A stretch of 64,000 nucleotides of DNA from Ilex aquifolium (Eukaryota; Streptophyta; Magnoliopsida; Aquifoliales; Aquifoliaceae): NCBI GenBank assembly GCA_951799425.1, contig OX637402.1, positions 32,827,492 to 32,891,491 of the forward strand, read 5' to 3'. The notes below the pieces were generated by a model. The model saw only the letters and a program-made list of their open reading frames with translations, was not told where the DNA came from and made no database searches. Shown here one piece after another: positions 52,700 through 64,000 of the stretch. The translations under genes were made by a program, and so were the position numbers. Each line of letters begins with the position of its first letter. Positions within the stretch are counted from its first letter, which is position 1.

Positions 52700-55600
52700 G
52701 GAAAAAAAATTATAATATAAATGAATCAAGTTCAGCCTACCGAAGCAAGGGGCACGTTGTTGGGCTTAGCTTGATACCAAACGTACTAAACAAATTTATC
52801 GTATTTAGTTCATTTTTCAAAATGAACAAACTTGAACAAACAAAAATCAAATCGAGTTGGAGTCATTTGGTTACTTTAAGAGGCCTAACGGGCCATGCTA
52901 CAAGCCTACAAGCTAGCTGGTTGTATTTGACTTAGGAAAACTCCAAGGATTAGGCTCATGCAGACTGATGGAAGAAGAGCATTATTAGTAACAAAGCTGG
53001 ATTTTGGACCACAACGCAGAAGTTCAATAACAAAGCCAAGTATAGCAGAACTACAGTAGATTCCCATGCGCCTGGCATTACCCTACTATGCCAGCAATTG
53101 CATACCCTAAAGGCCTACTGTTCTTGTTTTGGCCGTTTCATTTACTAAGCAGATTTCTTTTGTTGAACCATTAATAGTCCTCACAGTGATAACACATGCT
53201 GGAAACTCGTGTAACGGTGCATGCATAAGTTAATGTAATTGCTGATCCAATCATTCACATAGATTTCAATGATTGCAATCAATAAAACCAAAGATAACAC
53301 CTAAAGAGAATCGAGAGATGCACAACAGAATAGAGTACATCCCCAAAAAGGTCGTTAGGGGTTAACTCGACTTTGGCAAGACTTGATATCTTGACCTTCC
53401 ATTTGAAGGTGTCAATAATGAAATCCACAAGGCTAAAACTCAAGTTCTTGAATGGTATACTAAGAAATTTGGGTAAACTTATTTGTTTATGTTGAATTGA
53501 ATTCGAATTCTTATGTGATCTATTAGAAAAAAAAAAAGGTTTGCAACAAAACACAAGTAAAGGAAAAGAGAAACGTCTGGATACCAACTTGTATCATCTT
53601 TAACAATCAGGAATCATTGTGTTCCATGCTGATTTTGAGAAACAGCATCAATGAGGTTATCAATGTCCAACACATATGATTCAAGCAGGGAAGAAATTAA
53701 TCATGGGGTCATGTATCATTTGGTTGCCTAAGAAGATGAAAAGAAAAAAGCAAATGCTTTATCGATCGCCTTCCATTGTCTCGAGTACTAATACACAATG
53801 CATTATGGAAAGTACACCCCTTTGAGCTACGCAATAACTCAGAAATTGTCATCCACTATGGTATTAAATAATTTCTCCATAGTGTGTAGTGAATACTACA
53901 AAAAAATCAGCTTCATGATTTGAAGTCTAAGTGCATGAAAGATGCTGTGATGGAAAGAGTGCTGTGAAGTTTACTGATGCATTGGGATGCAATTTTCATG
54001 TTGGATTTGAACGAAAAGCATTTGTTTGTTCCTGGTAACATTTTGACTAAATTGCATAAATCCCAAAATTAGCATATGCATTAAAAGAGAAACCAACAAA
54101 AAGACAATATTTTCCCCTTCAAACCTTCTAAAATTTACCAGATTGATGGTCATCAATTCTTGCAGCAAATAACTCTCAAAATAACCTCAATTACAGTGAA
54201 ATCTTTCAATGAGAAACGATGCAATTCATAAAACAAATTAGGGTTTCAAATGTAGTGGCATAGACAAGTAGACAACAATTTGAGGAATCATAACCAGCAA
54301 AACTGCCTTATGAAATTTAAAGGCATCATCACACTCATCCCTATGTAACACCATCAAATGGAAGAAATCTTCAATGTATGTATATGCATCCACACAAGAA
54401 TTGCAAATCTATTCAAGCATATAGAGCATTTGTGAGTTGAAACTGTAGTTAACAACAAACTTCATATTTACATAAGACGGATGCAATCTATCGTAATGCT
54501 TGTATGTGTGAATGGTGCTTATAAGATACGAAAACACAATAAACTCATTTTGCATGTTATGAGAATGGAAATGGAATCCAACATGCAAGACATCCAATAT
54601 CCACAAGAAAAATACAAATTAAGGCTTTTCAAATTGATCGGATATTATCTAGTCAGCTACATGTTAGGATATGGGATCATATACAAGTTGGATTCAAATG
54701 TAACTATAAAGCTTAAGTTCAAGCAGTGGTCTATTCCAATCTTTATAGATAAACCCTCCTTTCATTTCTTGATTTCCCAATGTGGGATTCACATGTGGGT
54801 TCCAACACCATAAAGGGTGATAAAAAAAAAAATGGCATCAAGAAAAGCATTAATGATATGCCCTTGTCCTTAGAAAATAAATACCGGAGTCTTTAGGTAG
54901 TATTTCAATTCTCTTAGAACAAATTCTTCCAAATATATAAAAATCAGCTAAAGTTTCCTCTTGTTTCTACCAAAACTTATCAAAGTTAAGAAGAGAAGAT
55001 AAATAAGGCAAGGAAAAGGATCATACAAGAAGCTAAAAGGAAGTATGTGTCTCCGTTAAGAGTGTGATGTCTTAATCAGTTAAAAGACATGAGTACTTGT
55101 AATATTGGATCAGAAATTTTCAAAATTAACTTTTTGTTTCTTTAAAATGTACCACATCTAGTAGCCTATAAAAGCACTTTAATCTTATCGTATGTAGCTT
55201 CTTTATCAATATTAATGTATACATGTCCCCATGTAACAAGCATCACATGCATATAATTGCAGGAGCATTAAACATTAGCTGCTAGATCTCGAAAAGCTTC
55301 CATTACTTCATGGGTCATATATATTCATGCAATTTCAACTAAGTTCTTCTAATTTAAATTTATATTTTCTAGATAATTCAGCGACTGATGCAAATGCTAA
55401 AACTATCTCTACATGCATAATGATGTGTATATGATACTAAACATATTATAGGATGCTTAAAAATCCATCTACATCCGCATAATACCAATATGTTTGCATA
55501 ATAATAAGCACGAGTGATAAATATTTTTAACTTATATATTTTTCACCTTTTAAATAGTATCGAGTCTTATGTAACTAATCAGTAAACTTGAATAATATTA

Positions 55601-56398
55601 TTCATAAGAAATACATAAGAAAAAAGATAAATATCACTTGTGTTAAACATCCTCTATACTTATCTGGATATTGATGGATATATAAGGACCATATCATAGC
55701 TCTAATACATATGTTTAATTGCATGCATATGAGGGGGGAGAGGGGAGAGAGAGAGAGGGGGGGGGGGGGCAGGCAGAGAGATATTTCTTCATGGTTACAC
55801 TTTTTGAACTGGCCGGATGCCAAGGTGACATTTGCCACTGCATGGAAGACTTGCAGAACTGGACCGCCATCACCATTTCCTTTCATAACAAATGGCTAAG
55901 AAATCCAACAAAAATATATTATTATAATGTTGGCCAAACCAAACACGAAACCTAGCTATTTCGTCCCATTTTTATCCGGCAAGCAAACGGATAAATGGGA
56001 AAAAAAAAAAAGCAACTTCGAGTTCAAAATCAACCAGAAAGCAAATTGGAAATGAATCCCAGAGTGGAAAATCCAATAAAGAAAGAGAAAAAAAAAAAAC
56101 ACTCATAATATATGCACACATCCAAATGTAAAATAAAAGGGTTATTGATAAAACTATCAGATAAGAATAAAAGCAAAATCATAAGTAAAATTCGAACATA
56201 CAAGATCCCAATAACTTCATACATTTGTTTCTCCTCTCTTTCCATTTCTACTTCAATGGTTGTTAATACACTGGCAAAACATCAGCAATAAGATCAATGT
56301 ATTTATAATGGCAAGCAAATGAAGATTTTGTTAGAAGAAAAGAGAACTTAGCCTCAAGACTCATTTAGATAGATGTTGAGAGAGTGACAAGAGTACTT
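52700..56398. other. long spacer without a recognised gene
   Basis: Open frames at 53279-53587 (minus) and 54481-54813 (plus) have no family resemblance or codon bias. A G-rich run 'gagagagagagagggg' is at 55741-55770. The part near 56398 is probably 3' UTR of the SHI-family gene on the minus strand. Confidence 0.4.
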
Positions 56399-57783
56399 TT
56401 AACCTCTTGGTGGTGGGAAGAATTGCGTACTCGCCATGAAGGCGCTGAGTGGAGCTGGGTATATAGAAGGGTCAAGCATGGTCAGAGATGGGTTGCTGGT
56501 GGCGGCGGCTGCGGTGGTGGTGGTGGCTGCTGCAATGAGATTAAGTGGTTGTTGAGCACCAGCGCCACCGGAGGAGCTCTCGCCTCGAGTATAACGACTT
56601 TCGGGACCTTTGTCGTACAGAATTCCTTTGAAAACATGGCCTCCAATGTTCACAGCCGTCTGATAAGCATACTGATCGTCTGCATCATCCATGGCGCTCA
56701 CTTTTACACACCGAAAGACCGCCTCAGAATTCACTTCAGCAGGAAAGTGACCGACTTCTAACCCTAGTCAACCCAAACAGAAGTTAGTACAAATCAAAGC
56801 ACATAATAGACGGAAAAACACAATTCCAAGGAAAAAAAGAAATCATTTTTACCAACTCCACAGTTCTTTTCTTGTCAGTTTTACTCTCTAACAGTAACAG
56901 TAGAAGTGTACAGGAGAAGAAAAGAGCAAAAAAGAAAAGAAAAAAAAAGACAGCAGGTGAGGGGGTGGGTAGTGGACATGGATGGTGAAGTTCATCCATC
57001 ACACGCAAAATATATGGTCCAGTTTTGTGGGTTAGAAGGTATATCAACATATTCCACTACTATGTTCAATAGATCTCTCTAGCACCAACAGTTCTTGAAT
57101 CTTAAGTGTTCTTCCAATACCTACTTTCAAATTTCTTTGAGCCCATCAAATCGAGGGTATTTAATTTCAAATTTGACTTTGTTTGTATTGTAAACTACAA
57201 CATTACCTGACGTGGTGTTGGGTAAACGAGTGCAAGCAAGAGAAGAAGCACCTGGATTCTCTCTCTGCCTTTTGGGATTCTCTCCTCGCAGAGTCAACTG
57301 TTGTTGCTGTTGATTTTGTTGTTGCAAAACAGCGAGTTGTTGTTGCCTCTCTCGTCTTCTGCCAGCAGGAACCCAAGTACTCTTGACGTGGGTTTGGCAC
57401 TGAAACCCTCGGCTCTTACAACAACTCCTGCACCTCAGATGTGTACAGTCCTTCTTGGCTTGGTTGCCACAGTCTTGGCAATTCATACCCCCTCCTGCTC
57501 CTCCTTGTCTCATCACCCCAAACCCTGATCTATACGATGAATCATCACAGATGTTATTCGTATTGTCACTGATGAATCTCCTACTAGGACCCACTGAGAA
57601 ATCTACATCTTGTAGTTGTTGATGTTGTTGTAGCTTTTGTTGATGTTGATGGTAGTACTGTTGCCATAGCTCAAAACCCTTGTTGTAGATCTCTTCATTC
57701 TTGAACAGAAACCAGTTGTTTGTAGTGTCTTGTTGCTCTTGGTCTTGGTGATCTTTTCCACCTAGTGAGAAGAACCCAGACAT
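56399..57783 (-). CDS. SHI/STYLISH (SRS)-family zinc-finger transcription factor
   Basis: A plant-specific nuclear regulator; family members activate auxin biosynthesis genes and shape gynoecium, leaf and root primordia. Two minus-strand exons, 57783-57207 and 56757-56399, give 311 residues, with the family's usual single intron between the two domains. The N-terminus 'MSGFFSLGG' is typical. Glutamine-rich tracts lie at about 41-58 and 147-162. The RING-like finger has the full C-x2-C-x7-C-x-H-x2-C-x2-C-x7-C-x2-H ligand set at residues 102-132 (C102, C105, C113, H115, C118, C121, C129, H132). It is followed by the basic '[13 protein letters not shown]'. The IGGH domain spans roughly 193-245, with IGGH at 230-233. 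An upstream in-frame GTG codon is not a start. STY1-, LRP1- or SRS5-like identity cannot be decided by eye. Confidence 0.95.
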
Positions 57784-58139
57784 TTTCGACACCTATAAGC
57801 TAAGACTGAGCTCAATTTTGACAGAAAATCCATAGCAAAACCTCAATTTAAAGAAGTGGGTATTAAAGAGTGGGGGATCTGTAATTTTGCTCGGTGGGTT
57901 TTGAGTAAGGAGTGTTGGTGGGATAGTTTGTGGTGTATTATGTGTTTTGTGCTGGTTCTGACTCTCTCTGCGTGTGGTATTGTTTTGGGGTTCGTTTTTG
58001 CAGCTTTTCAGAACAAATTTTTGGAATTTTTTAGGGCAAAGAAGATCGTTTTCTCTCTGCACTTCTTCTCTTGAATTCTCTGTTTTTGTTTGATGCATTA
58101 AAGTCACAGCCCTGCAACGCCGCCATGGGCACTGCATCC

Positions 58140-58228
58140 CCCCTCTGCAACCTCAATTTAAGATAACCAACAGTGTCATCACCCTCCCTCCCTCCCCCCC
58201 CCCTGTCTCTCTCTCTCTCTCTGTGCAA
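58140..58228 (-). repeat. CT/C-rich leader tract of the SHI-family gene
   Basis: A compound run (cctccctccctccccccccc followed by (tc)n) lies about 370-440 bp upstream of the SHI-family ATG. On the coding strand it is GA/G-rich. It probably lies in the leader or core promoter; GA-rich tracts are common BPC-protein targets in plants. Confidence 0.6.
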
Positions 58229-59149
58229 ACACTCGGTTGGTTTTGGGCAGAAAATGTACGTCTCACCACTACATCTACAGTTCTCTTGCAGTTTCGCAAT
58301 AAAACCTCATCAAGGAACATCGAATCTCATCCGTTAAATGTTAATCACACGGCGTTCTTATCATCCAAGTGGCAAAGCGTCAGCTTTTGCTTATTCGTCC
58401 TGGCACCGGAAAACACGCTCTACTTTTTCTGACCTTTCCTATAATTAAGATCGTTTTATTAATTTTTAATGAACCAAGAATCTAGCCAAAAGAGGAAATA
58501 CACAGTTTCACAGAGGCATTTACATCGAGTTTCATCACACACCAATCAATCACATGCATCGAATTATGTTGATCCAATGGTCACAAGGGTTTCTGTGACT
58601 ATGAGCATCACAGGCTGTGAGGCTAGTAGCCAATTTGTGTCCTCGTATTTTTATATAAACCCCTCGTATTCCCCTCTAATTCTTTCTGTAATCATTTTAT
58701 CTTGGACTTTAAGGTTTTGTTTTTCATAGTTTTTGTAGAATCGAAGAGGCAACTCCTATATAGTGCTTCTATTTAGAGGTCAACACTTCAGAGGGTAACA
58801 GAAGTGATGTTACATGAAGAGGTCCCCAAGTAGGCCATGACAATGGCTTTGAAGAGTTTTTTTTTTTTTGTCATGAAGCCTTGAAGAGTTAAATGTGGCA
58901 ATTTCCATCAGGGTATCCAACATAAGTTGAAAAGAATATGATTCTCAACATCTATATATGTATGTATTTTAATAACTATAATTTATTTGCTTTCCCAAAA
59001 AAAAAAAGATTACCTATACTTACGATTAATTTTCGAAAAAAAATTGCATGTCATAGTGTTACCATAGCTTTCTGTCTTTTGTATATGTTACAAAGTTACA
59101 ATTGACAGTTAGTACACGATGTCCATCAAAAACAAAACCAAACGGAGGG
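58229..59149. other. spacer upstream of the SHI-family gene
   Basis: No gene is recognised. Confidence 0.4.
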
Positions 59150-59700
59150 GGATCATTTTGGTTCCCATCAGCCAATTATTCTAAGCAATTGTTGGGTAGT
59201 TGTCATGCTTGAGCTAACTTCATATTATTGAGGGATGATTTCAATTTAAGAGAAGCAACTCTATTTTTTATGGTCTGAACTATAAGGTTAAGAAGACAGT
59301 TGATTTCTAGATAGATTTCAATTAAATCTATCCATCCATATGTGCTTAACACAGTTACAGCAAGGCTGAGTTTTTGGAGCACAACTTGTAAGGTCTTTCC
59401 TCTCTAGACTTGAGCTGCATGAGCCAAGGTTTGACTTGTCATTGTTCTCCACACAAACCTTGTGATATGTGACCAGATAGGTTGGGAAAATGGGCATTCA
59501 AAAAATAAATGAACATGTGACTCTATTGCTTGCGTACATAGTATGCATTCCACTCTACCTTGGTGCTCAAATAGGTGAGTTATATCCCTTGTGCCAAGTC
59601 TATGGGTAACCATAATATAAAGCTGATTCTAGGGATAGATAGACCATATCATACGACAATTTTAAATAGACTCATCTAATGGCCACCAACATCTCTCTCA
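59150..59700 (-). pseudogene. LINE zinc-binding (zf-RVT) region relic
   Basis: On the minus strand 59613-59404 encodes 'HRLGTRDITHLFEHQGRVEC', then 'ILCTQAIESHVHLFFECPFS' and 'QPIWSHI'. This is the cysteine/histidine block found after the reverse transcriptase of plant LINEs ('C.LC...ES..HLFF.C'). Further on, 'IVQTIKNRVASLKLKSS' fits the end of the same domain. Stops and shifts break the frame upstream and downstream. It is not from the same insertion as the relics at 7310-8620. Confidence 0.7.
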
Positions 59701-60494
59701 AAACCATTCACAATGCAATATACTTTCAAACACGAGTTATCCCTAGTTTAATATAAAGGAATCAAGGGGATGTCAGTTGTCTTGGCACATGTGAGTTCTC
59801 TCCTCATTACTAATAGTATGGCAAATGTGTGGTCTGATAGTTGATCTTAACCTGAGCAAATTCTACCAATTCCAAAAGTATGATTGGCATGAAAGGAACG
59901 AGCAATTAATATATCAAATTAGTGTAAAATACAAATAATATTATTTCAATGCTCTCAAACTCGATTATCATTCTTTGTAGGAATGTGAAAGCAACATTTG
60001 TACAAATGAGTTGAGAGAAAAAGTTTGTACAAGCAAAATTCGGGGTTGTCAATCACCAACATAAAGTATATATATATATATGATGTACAAAAATTGGGGC
60101 CTTGTACTCCAGGGTTTGACATCATTCCACCAGTAGTTTCTATCTCTTGATCATATTATCTATCTTTCGCTGATAGAATGATTATCTTAAAAATATGAAA
60201 TTTTAAGGCTAGAAGATCATGTTATATAACAAGAAGATCGTGCTCTTTATCTTGTAAAGATTTTGTCTTTTTGAGATTAAGGGTTTAAGTCTCCCCTTCC
60301 CCTTCCTCTTCCTTTTCCCCCTCCCAAAATAAAAAAATAAAAAAAAATATTAAAACTACGTATTAAATTTTCAAATTAGGTATAAATCTCAAAACTACAC
60401 TAAGCATCTATATGGAAAGCCATAAACATTCTTAAAACTCCAACTGCTTGGGACGGGAACCTTATAGTTGCTAAGACCTACATCTCAGGGGCTA

Positions 60495-60498
<4 letters not shown>

Positions 60499-60538
<40 letters not shown>
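60499..60538. repeat. (AG)n microsatellite
   Basis: About 20 perfect 'ag' units, likely length-polymorphic. Confidence 0.95.
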
Positions 60539-60541
<3 letters not shown>

Positions 60542-61037
60542 TTATTAGAAGCATCTTTTAATGGAGCACATGATGTTCCCTAATTAGAGGTCATTATTAA
60601 TCTGAATTTCAATAATATAAATCACGTACGGACCATTGGCGGCCCAAATCAAGCCGTACAATCCAATTGACAAAAGTGGTTAGGACTAAAACGCTGCCTA
60701 ATCAATGGTAGCAGGATCATTAGATCATTTTAAACCTTTTAAAAGCAAACAATACATTACTGATTACCCAAAACTCAATGATAATTATATGATAGTTTAA
60801 TATTGTTTTAGGGGCCCGAGATCCATCTTTTACCATTTTGACCCTCTTCCTATATATAGCACGATCTTCTTGTTATAGACTTCAATCCATATGTACAATC
60901 ATCATATATATATATATATATTCTTTATTATATGATTATACTTTTATATATAAAATCTGCTAAAAGCCAAGATTACCCTTTTACTGTTGGCTACAAGGCA
61001 TGGCTATGGCTGCCTCTTCTCCTAGACATCACTGAAT

Positions 61038-61074
<37 letters not shown>
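61038..61074. repeat. (TC)n microsatellite
   Basis: About 18 perfect 'tc' units. The open frame across it is not supported as a gene. Confidence 0.95.
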
Positions 61075-61078
<4 letters not shown>

Positions 61079-62119
61079 TCTCAAACTTTCATCATGGGGA
61101 GAAATTTATGCAATTTAAATAAACAAAAATTTAGCTATCTATCTTTGTGTAGGAGCTTGGGGAGTAATCATCCCGTATTTATATTTGTCCCTTGTTTCCC
61201 TTTAATTCGGTCTTGTCCATGTGATCAGTATTTTTTAAATCACATCACATTAAACAAAGAAAGAAAAAAAAATTATGTTTTATATGTCAAAATCAACTTA
61301 AATTCAACTCGAGTTTGAAAAGTTATCTTGAATTTGGATGTATATGAATGGTTTATAATCTAACTCAATAATTAGCGGGTCAAATGAGTTTCGGACTTGT
61401 GCGACCCAATTGAGAGTCCTAATTATAGTAGAGAAAGAATGATATTTAATAAAAAAGAATGACATCATACAAATTAAGAGACACAACCCAACAAATATAA
61501 AGGTACAAAATAAAGGCCCTCCTCGTGAAATGGAATGTAAAAACAAGGGCATTTTCATTATGTGGTAAGATAATTCAGGGCTTCCCACTAGATTTTTCTG
61601 AGAATGAAACGAAGAGAGTATATAATATGAATAACACTAACTAAAATTCTATATCCAAACTCTCATCCCAAAATAATATTCTAGATGTATTACCATTGAA
61701 TAAAAATAGAACTCGCTTTTATCATAATGGTAAACTTGTCACATTATTTAGGATGAAATATTTAATAAACAGTTTAGTAAACATAACATTACTCATATAA
61801 TACTTGTAGTATACAATTCTAAGTAAGTAATTAGTAGACTTGAATTTAATCTTAATAGATACATGTATTAAAGAGGTAGACAAATTAGACCCATCAAATA
61901 AATGGGTCAACACAAATTTATTAAATATCATTTATATACAACACAAATTCGACATGGGGCAAGCTTAACTATACATAATTATAAACAAAATAAGTGTAAA
62001 TCAAATAAATACCATCACAAGACAGACTCAAATTCTACACGAATAAGATACGATACCTCCATTTTCAATTGTAAGTGTAGATACTTCATGGAATGTATTT
62101 GGGTAGAAGTAAAATTAAA

Positions 62120-62347
62120 ATTTCAAAGGGTAGCTCAAGTGGTAAAAATGACGAGTTATAAATTCAAACGTCATGAATTTGAATTTTGACAATTTCTTAG
62201 GGTCAGACTATGAGGAAATTATCTCTCATGAATTCTCTAGTTCCGGTGCTAATGACATGGCTTTAATCGAACCAAGATAAAAATTAATCGAGATGCGTAT
62301 AAATTAACTCGAACACTTTTCGATGTTGAAAAAAGAAAAACAAAAAG
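62120..62347 (+). mobile_element. tRNA-derived SINE with 11-bp target duplication
   Basis: An A-box-like 'tagctcaagtgg' (62131-62142) is followed by a B-box-like 'tgaatttgaatttt' about 30 bp on. The body has 'ggctttaatcgaaccaagat' and 'aatcgagatgcgtataa', as in known plant SINE 3' parts, and an A-rich tail ends the element. GTAAAATTAAA is repeated exactly at 62109-62119 and 62348-62358. The length of 228 bp is normal. Confidence 0.75.
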
Positions 62348-62358
62348 GTAAAATTAAA

Positions 62359-64000
62359 GTGTTATTGCTTTGAATCAATCAAGTAGACAAAGAATTGGGT
62401 GGTGAGAATGGTAATGGACGTGTGCGAGTCCCAATAATTGTGTTGTAACCCTTTATTTCATTCTCTCTTCTCGAGCCATGTGCTCAGCTTTATCCCGCGG
62501 TTGACTCGCCCCCTCCCCTCCCCTCCTATTCCTCTTTTCTTTTTATCAGAATCCAATCAGCCCACCCCTCCCGTTTAACAAAACGCGTTATTCCCATGCA
62601 CATAATAATATGTTTTTTCAGAAATCTGTGCACACAATAATATAATTATTGGTAATAATGGTAATTTAATTACCTTACAGTTACTAGATAAGCTATTTCA
62701 GTAGCAGTTGAAATGATTATAAAGTTCGAATTGCAAACGACGGTAAGGTTTTTAGGGTAGCAATAATGGCATGGTACCAAATTTACCTTTTAATAACATA
62801 TCGAAAAAGAATAATGAATATCTTCGTAATTGATCATAATATTAAAAAAACAAAATGAAATGACTAAATAATAAACTCTTATTACTCCACATTGATTTAA
62901 TAAAAAAAAAGGTATGGTATCCAAACTAAGTTTCCGATACTATATTTTAAATATTTCATTTCAAGTAATTGGAATAGTTTGTTACCCCATGTTTATTCTT
63001 TACGGTTGAAAATGTGCAAATGTAGTTGGTGTCATACTTACAAGATAAAATTATACGTAATTGTAATAATTTTTCATTTTCCCAAAAAAGTAATGAGACT
63101 CGGAAAACTTTTTTAGGGTTTTGGCCACAAAGCTCTTCCAGCCGACTACGTACCCAGCACCAGGAAAAAGATCCCCAATCAGGCTGCATGGGAGTTTACA
63201 GATCAAAAAATGTAGTTAGGACCCCAAAGCACTAAGCCTAATAGAACAAAGAACCTTCCCCCTCGGACTCACTCTCTCAATTAAGTCTTGGTTCCCAAGG
63301 AAACCTAGTATGGTTGGGATTCGACCTATTCTATAATGGAAGTTTCATTTAAGGTAACTGATGACTCAAGTGAATGACGAATTCATATTCCATTTTATTT
63401 CTGTCCTCAAAGGTGGTCTCTATCACATTACAACGGATTGTCACTACCAGTAGCTAACCTACTTTAAAATGAAAATTGACTTGCAGAATTCTAACAATCA
63501 TTTCTCTAGAATGATATTAACTCTTTAGTAAGCATTAGGATTCGAGATTTTACCATCTTTTCACTAAAGCCATCGTATTTTATGGTTACGATTCCATCAT
63601 ATATGTCTTTTTCATTCCAACAAAAATAAAAAAAATTTAATTAAACCAAAAAAAAAAATTAGTTTATCGTTCTTAATTGCATTAGTGTGCAATATAAGGA
63701 AAAAAATAGCCAACATCGATTATCGAAACAAGTTATGATTTAATGGATATATCTTTACTTACAATGAAAAAAATTCGGTCAATTGTATATGTACCGAAGG
63801 GTTTAACAAATAGTACGGAGATTTTAATTTTTGGTATCATTTTTTTGTTTTTTATTCAAACAATAATATGATACATATAAAATTGTTGTATTTTATTATT
63901 ATTTTTTTACTTTATTATTTTCATAATCAATATTACACATAAATCAACTGAATATATATAGATAAATATTAAGCCATTATTGAAGATTGGGTACCTAAAA
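62359..64000. other. right-hand end of the window, nothing recognised
   Basis: AT-rich sequence with a pyrimidine-rich piece 'ccctcccctcccctcc' at 62510-62526. No gene, RNA or element boundary can be supported. Confidence 0.4.

Larger units (their letters stand above)
59701..62108. other. spacer with two dinucleotide microsatellites
   Basis: An (AG)n run of about 20 units lies at 60499-60538, and a (TC)n run of about 18 units at 61038-61074. No domain-bearing gene is seen. Confidence 0.45.

Noticed and set aside
53279-53587. 102-codon minus-strand frame
   Set aside because: Low-complexity Phe/Ser/Lys composition with no family motif, and the neighbouring sequence shows no exon-like continuation.
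56399-56761. Plus-strand open frame of 125 codons over the SHI-family exon 2
   Set aside because: It is the antisense shadow of a well-supported exon with the IGGH domain.
57784-57792. Three-codon N-terminal extension of the SHI-family protein
   Set aside because: The extension begins with GTG, which is not a normal plant start. The ATG at 57781-57783 gives the typical family N-terminus.
60932-61318. 128-codon plus-strand frame
   Set aside because: It runs through a (TC)n microsatellite that encodes poly-Ser/Leu. The rest has no recognisable motif.

Overview
This window is nuclear DNA of a flowering plant, most likely a woody eudicot. The genes are split by AT-rich GT..AG introns, the proteins match plant families (h-type thioredoxin, Obg GTPase, purple acid phosphatase, RD19 cysteine protease, SHI/STYLISH zinc finger), and the spaces between genes are full of plant-type transposable elements. 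The species cannot be read from the sequence.

Seven protein genes can be modelled. From left to right they are: thioredoxin h (minus, 3260-5079); an intronless, probably plastid-targeted Lon N-terminal-domain protein (plus, 9925-10776); a ten-exon Obg/CgtA GTPase, probably organellar (plus, 14823-22449); an eight-exon secreted purple acid phosphatase of the PAP10/PAP12 type (minus, 28363-31611); the six-exon beta subunit of TFIIF (minus, 33157-36774); a four-exon RD19-type papain-like protease (plus, 44192-48075); and a two-exon SHI/STYLISH-family transcription factor (minus, 56399-57783). For every multi-exon gene the exon lengths and splice phases add up to one open frame, which is strong internal support. 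The genes are unrelated in function, as is usual along a plant chromosome. The thioredoxin and RD19 promoters carry ABRE/G-box cores that fit stress regulation.

Repeats fill most of the rest. Positions 1-1600 hold a diverged AT-rich satellite with a period near 300 bp, and 1670-2350 a 21-bp minisatellite. Degraded LINE pieces lie at 7310-8620 and 59150-59700, and an RTE-type LINE tail at 49530-50401. At 24699-27419 a Tip100-like hAT element contains a MULE-like element, which in turn contains a Helitron, each bounded by its own insertion signature. At 36916-40051 a long-inverted-repeat MULE-like element contains a Helitron-like insert that carries a second decayed hAT. Other datable insertions are a 478-bp MULE MITE in the Lon-domain promoter, a 699-bp solo LTR, a 593-bp hAT MITE, Tourist-like MITEs, a SINE with an 11-bp target duplication, and a decayed piece of plastid 16S rDNA at about 32205-32475.

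No unknown gene system was found. The most notable things are the two nested transposon complexes, a Helitron family that carries a G-rich triplet tract, and transposons sitting within about 210 bp of two gene starts. All boundaries come from reading the sequence by eye; no search or alignment program was run.
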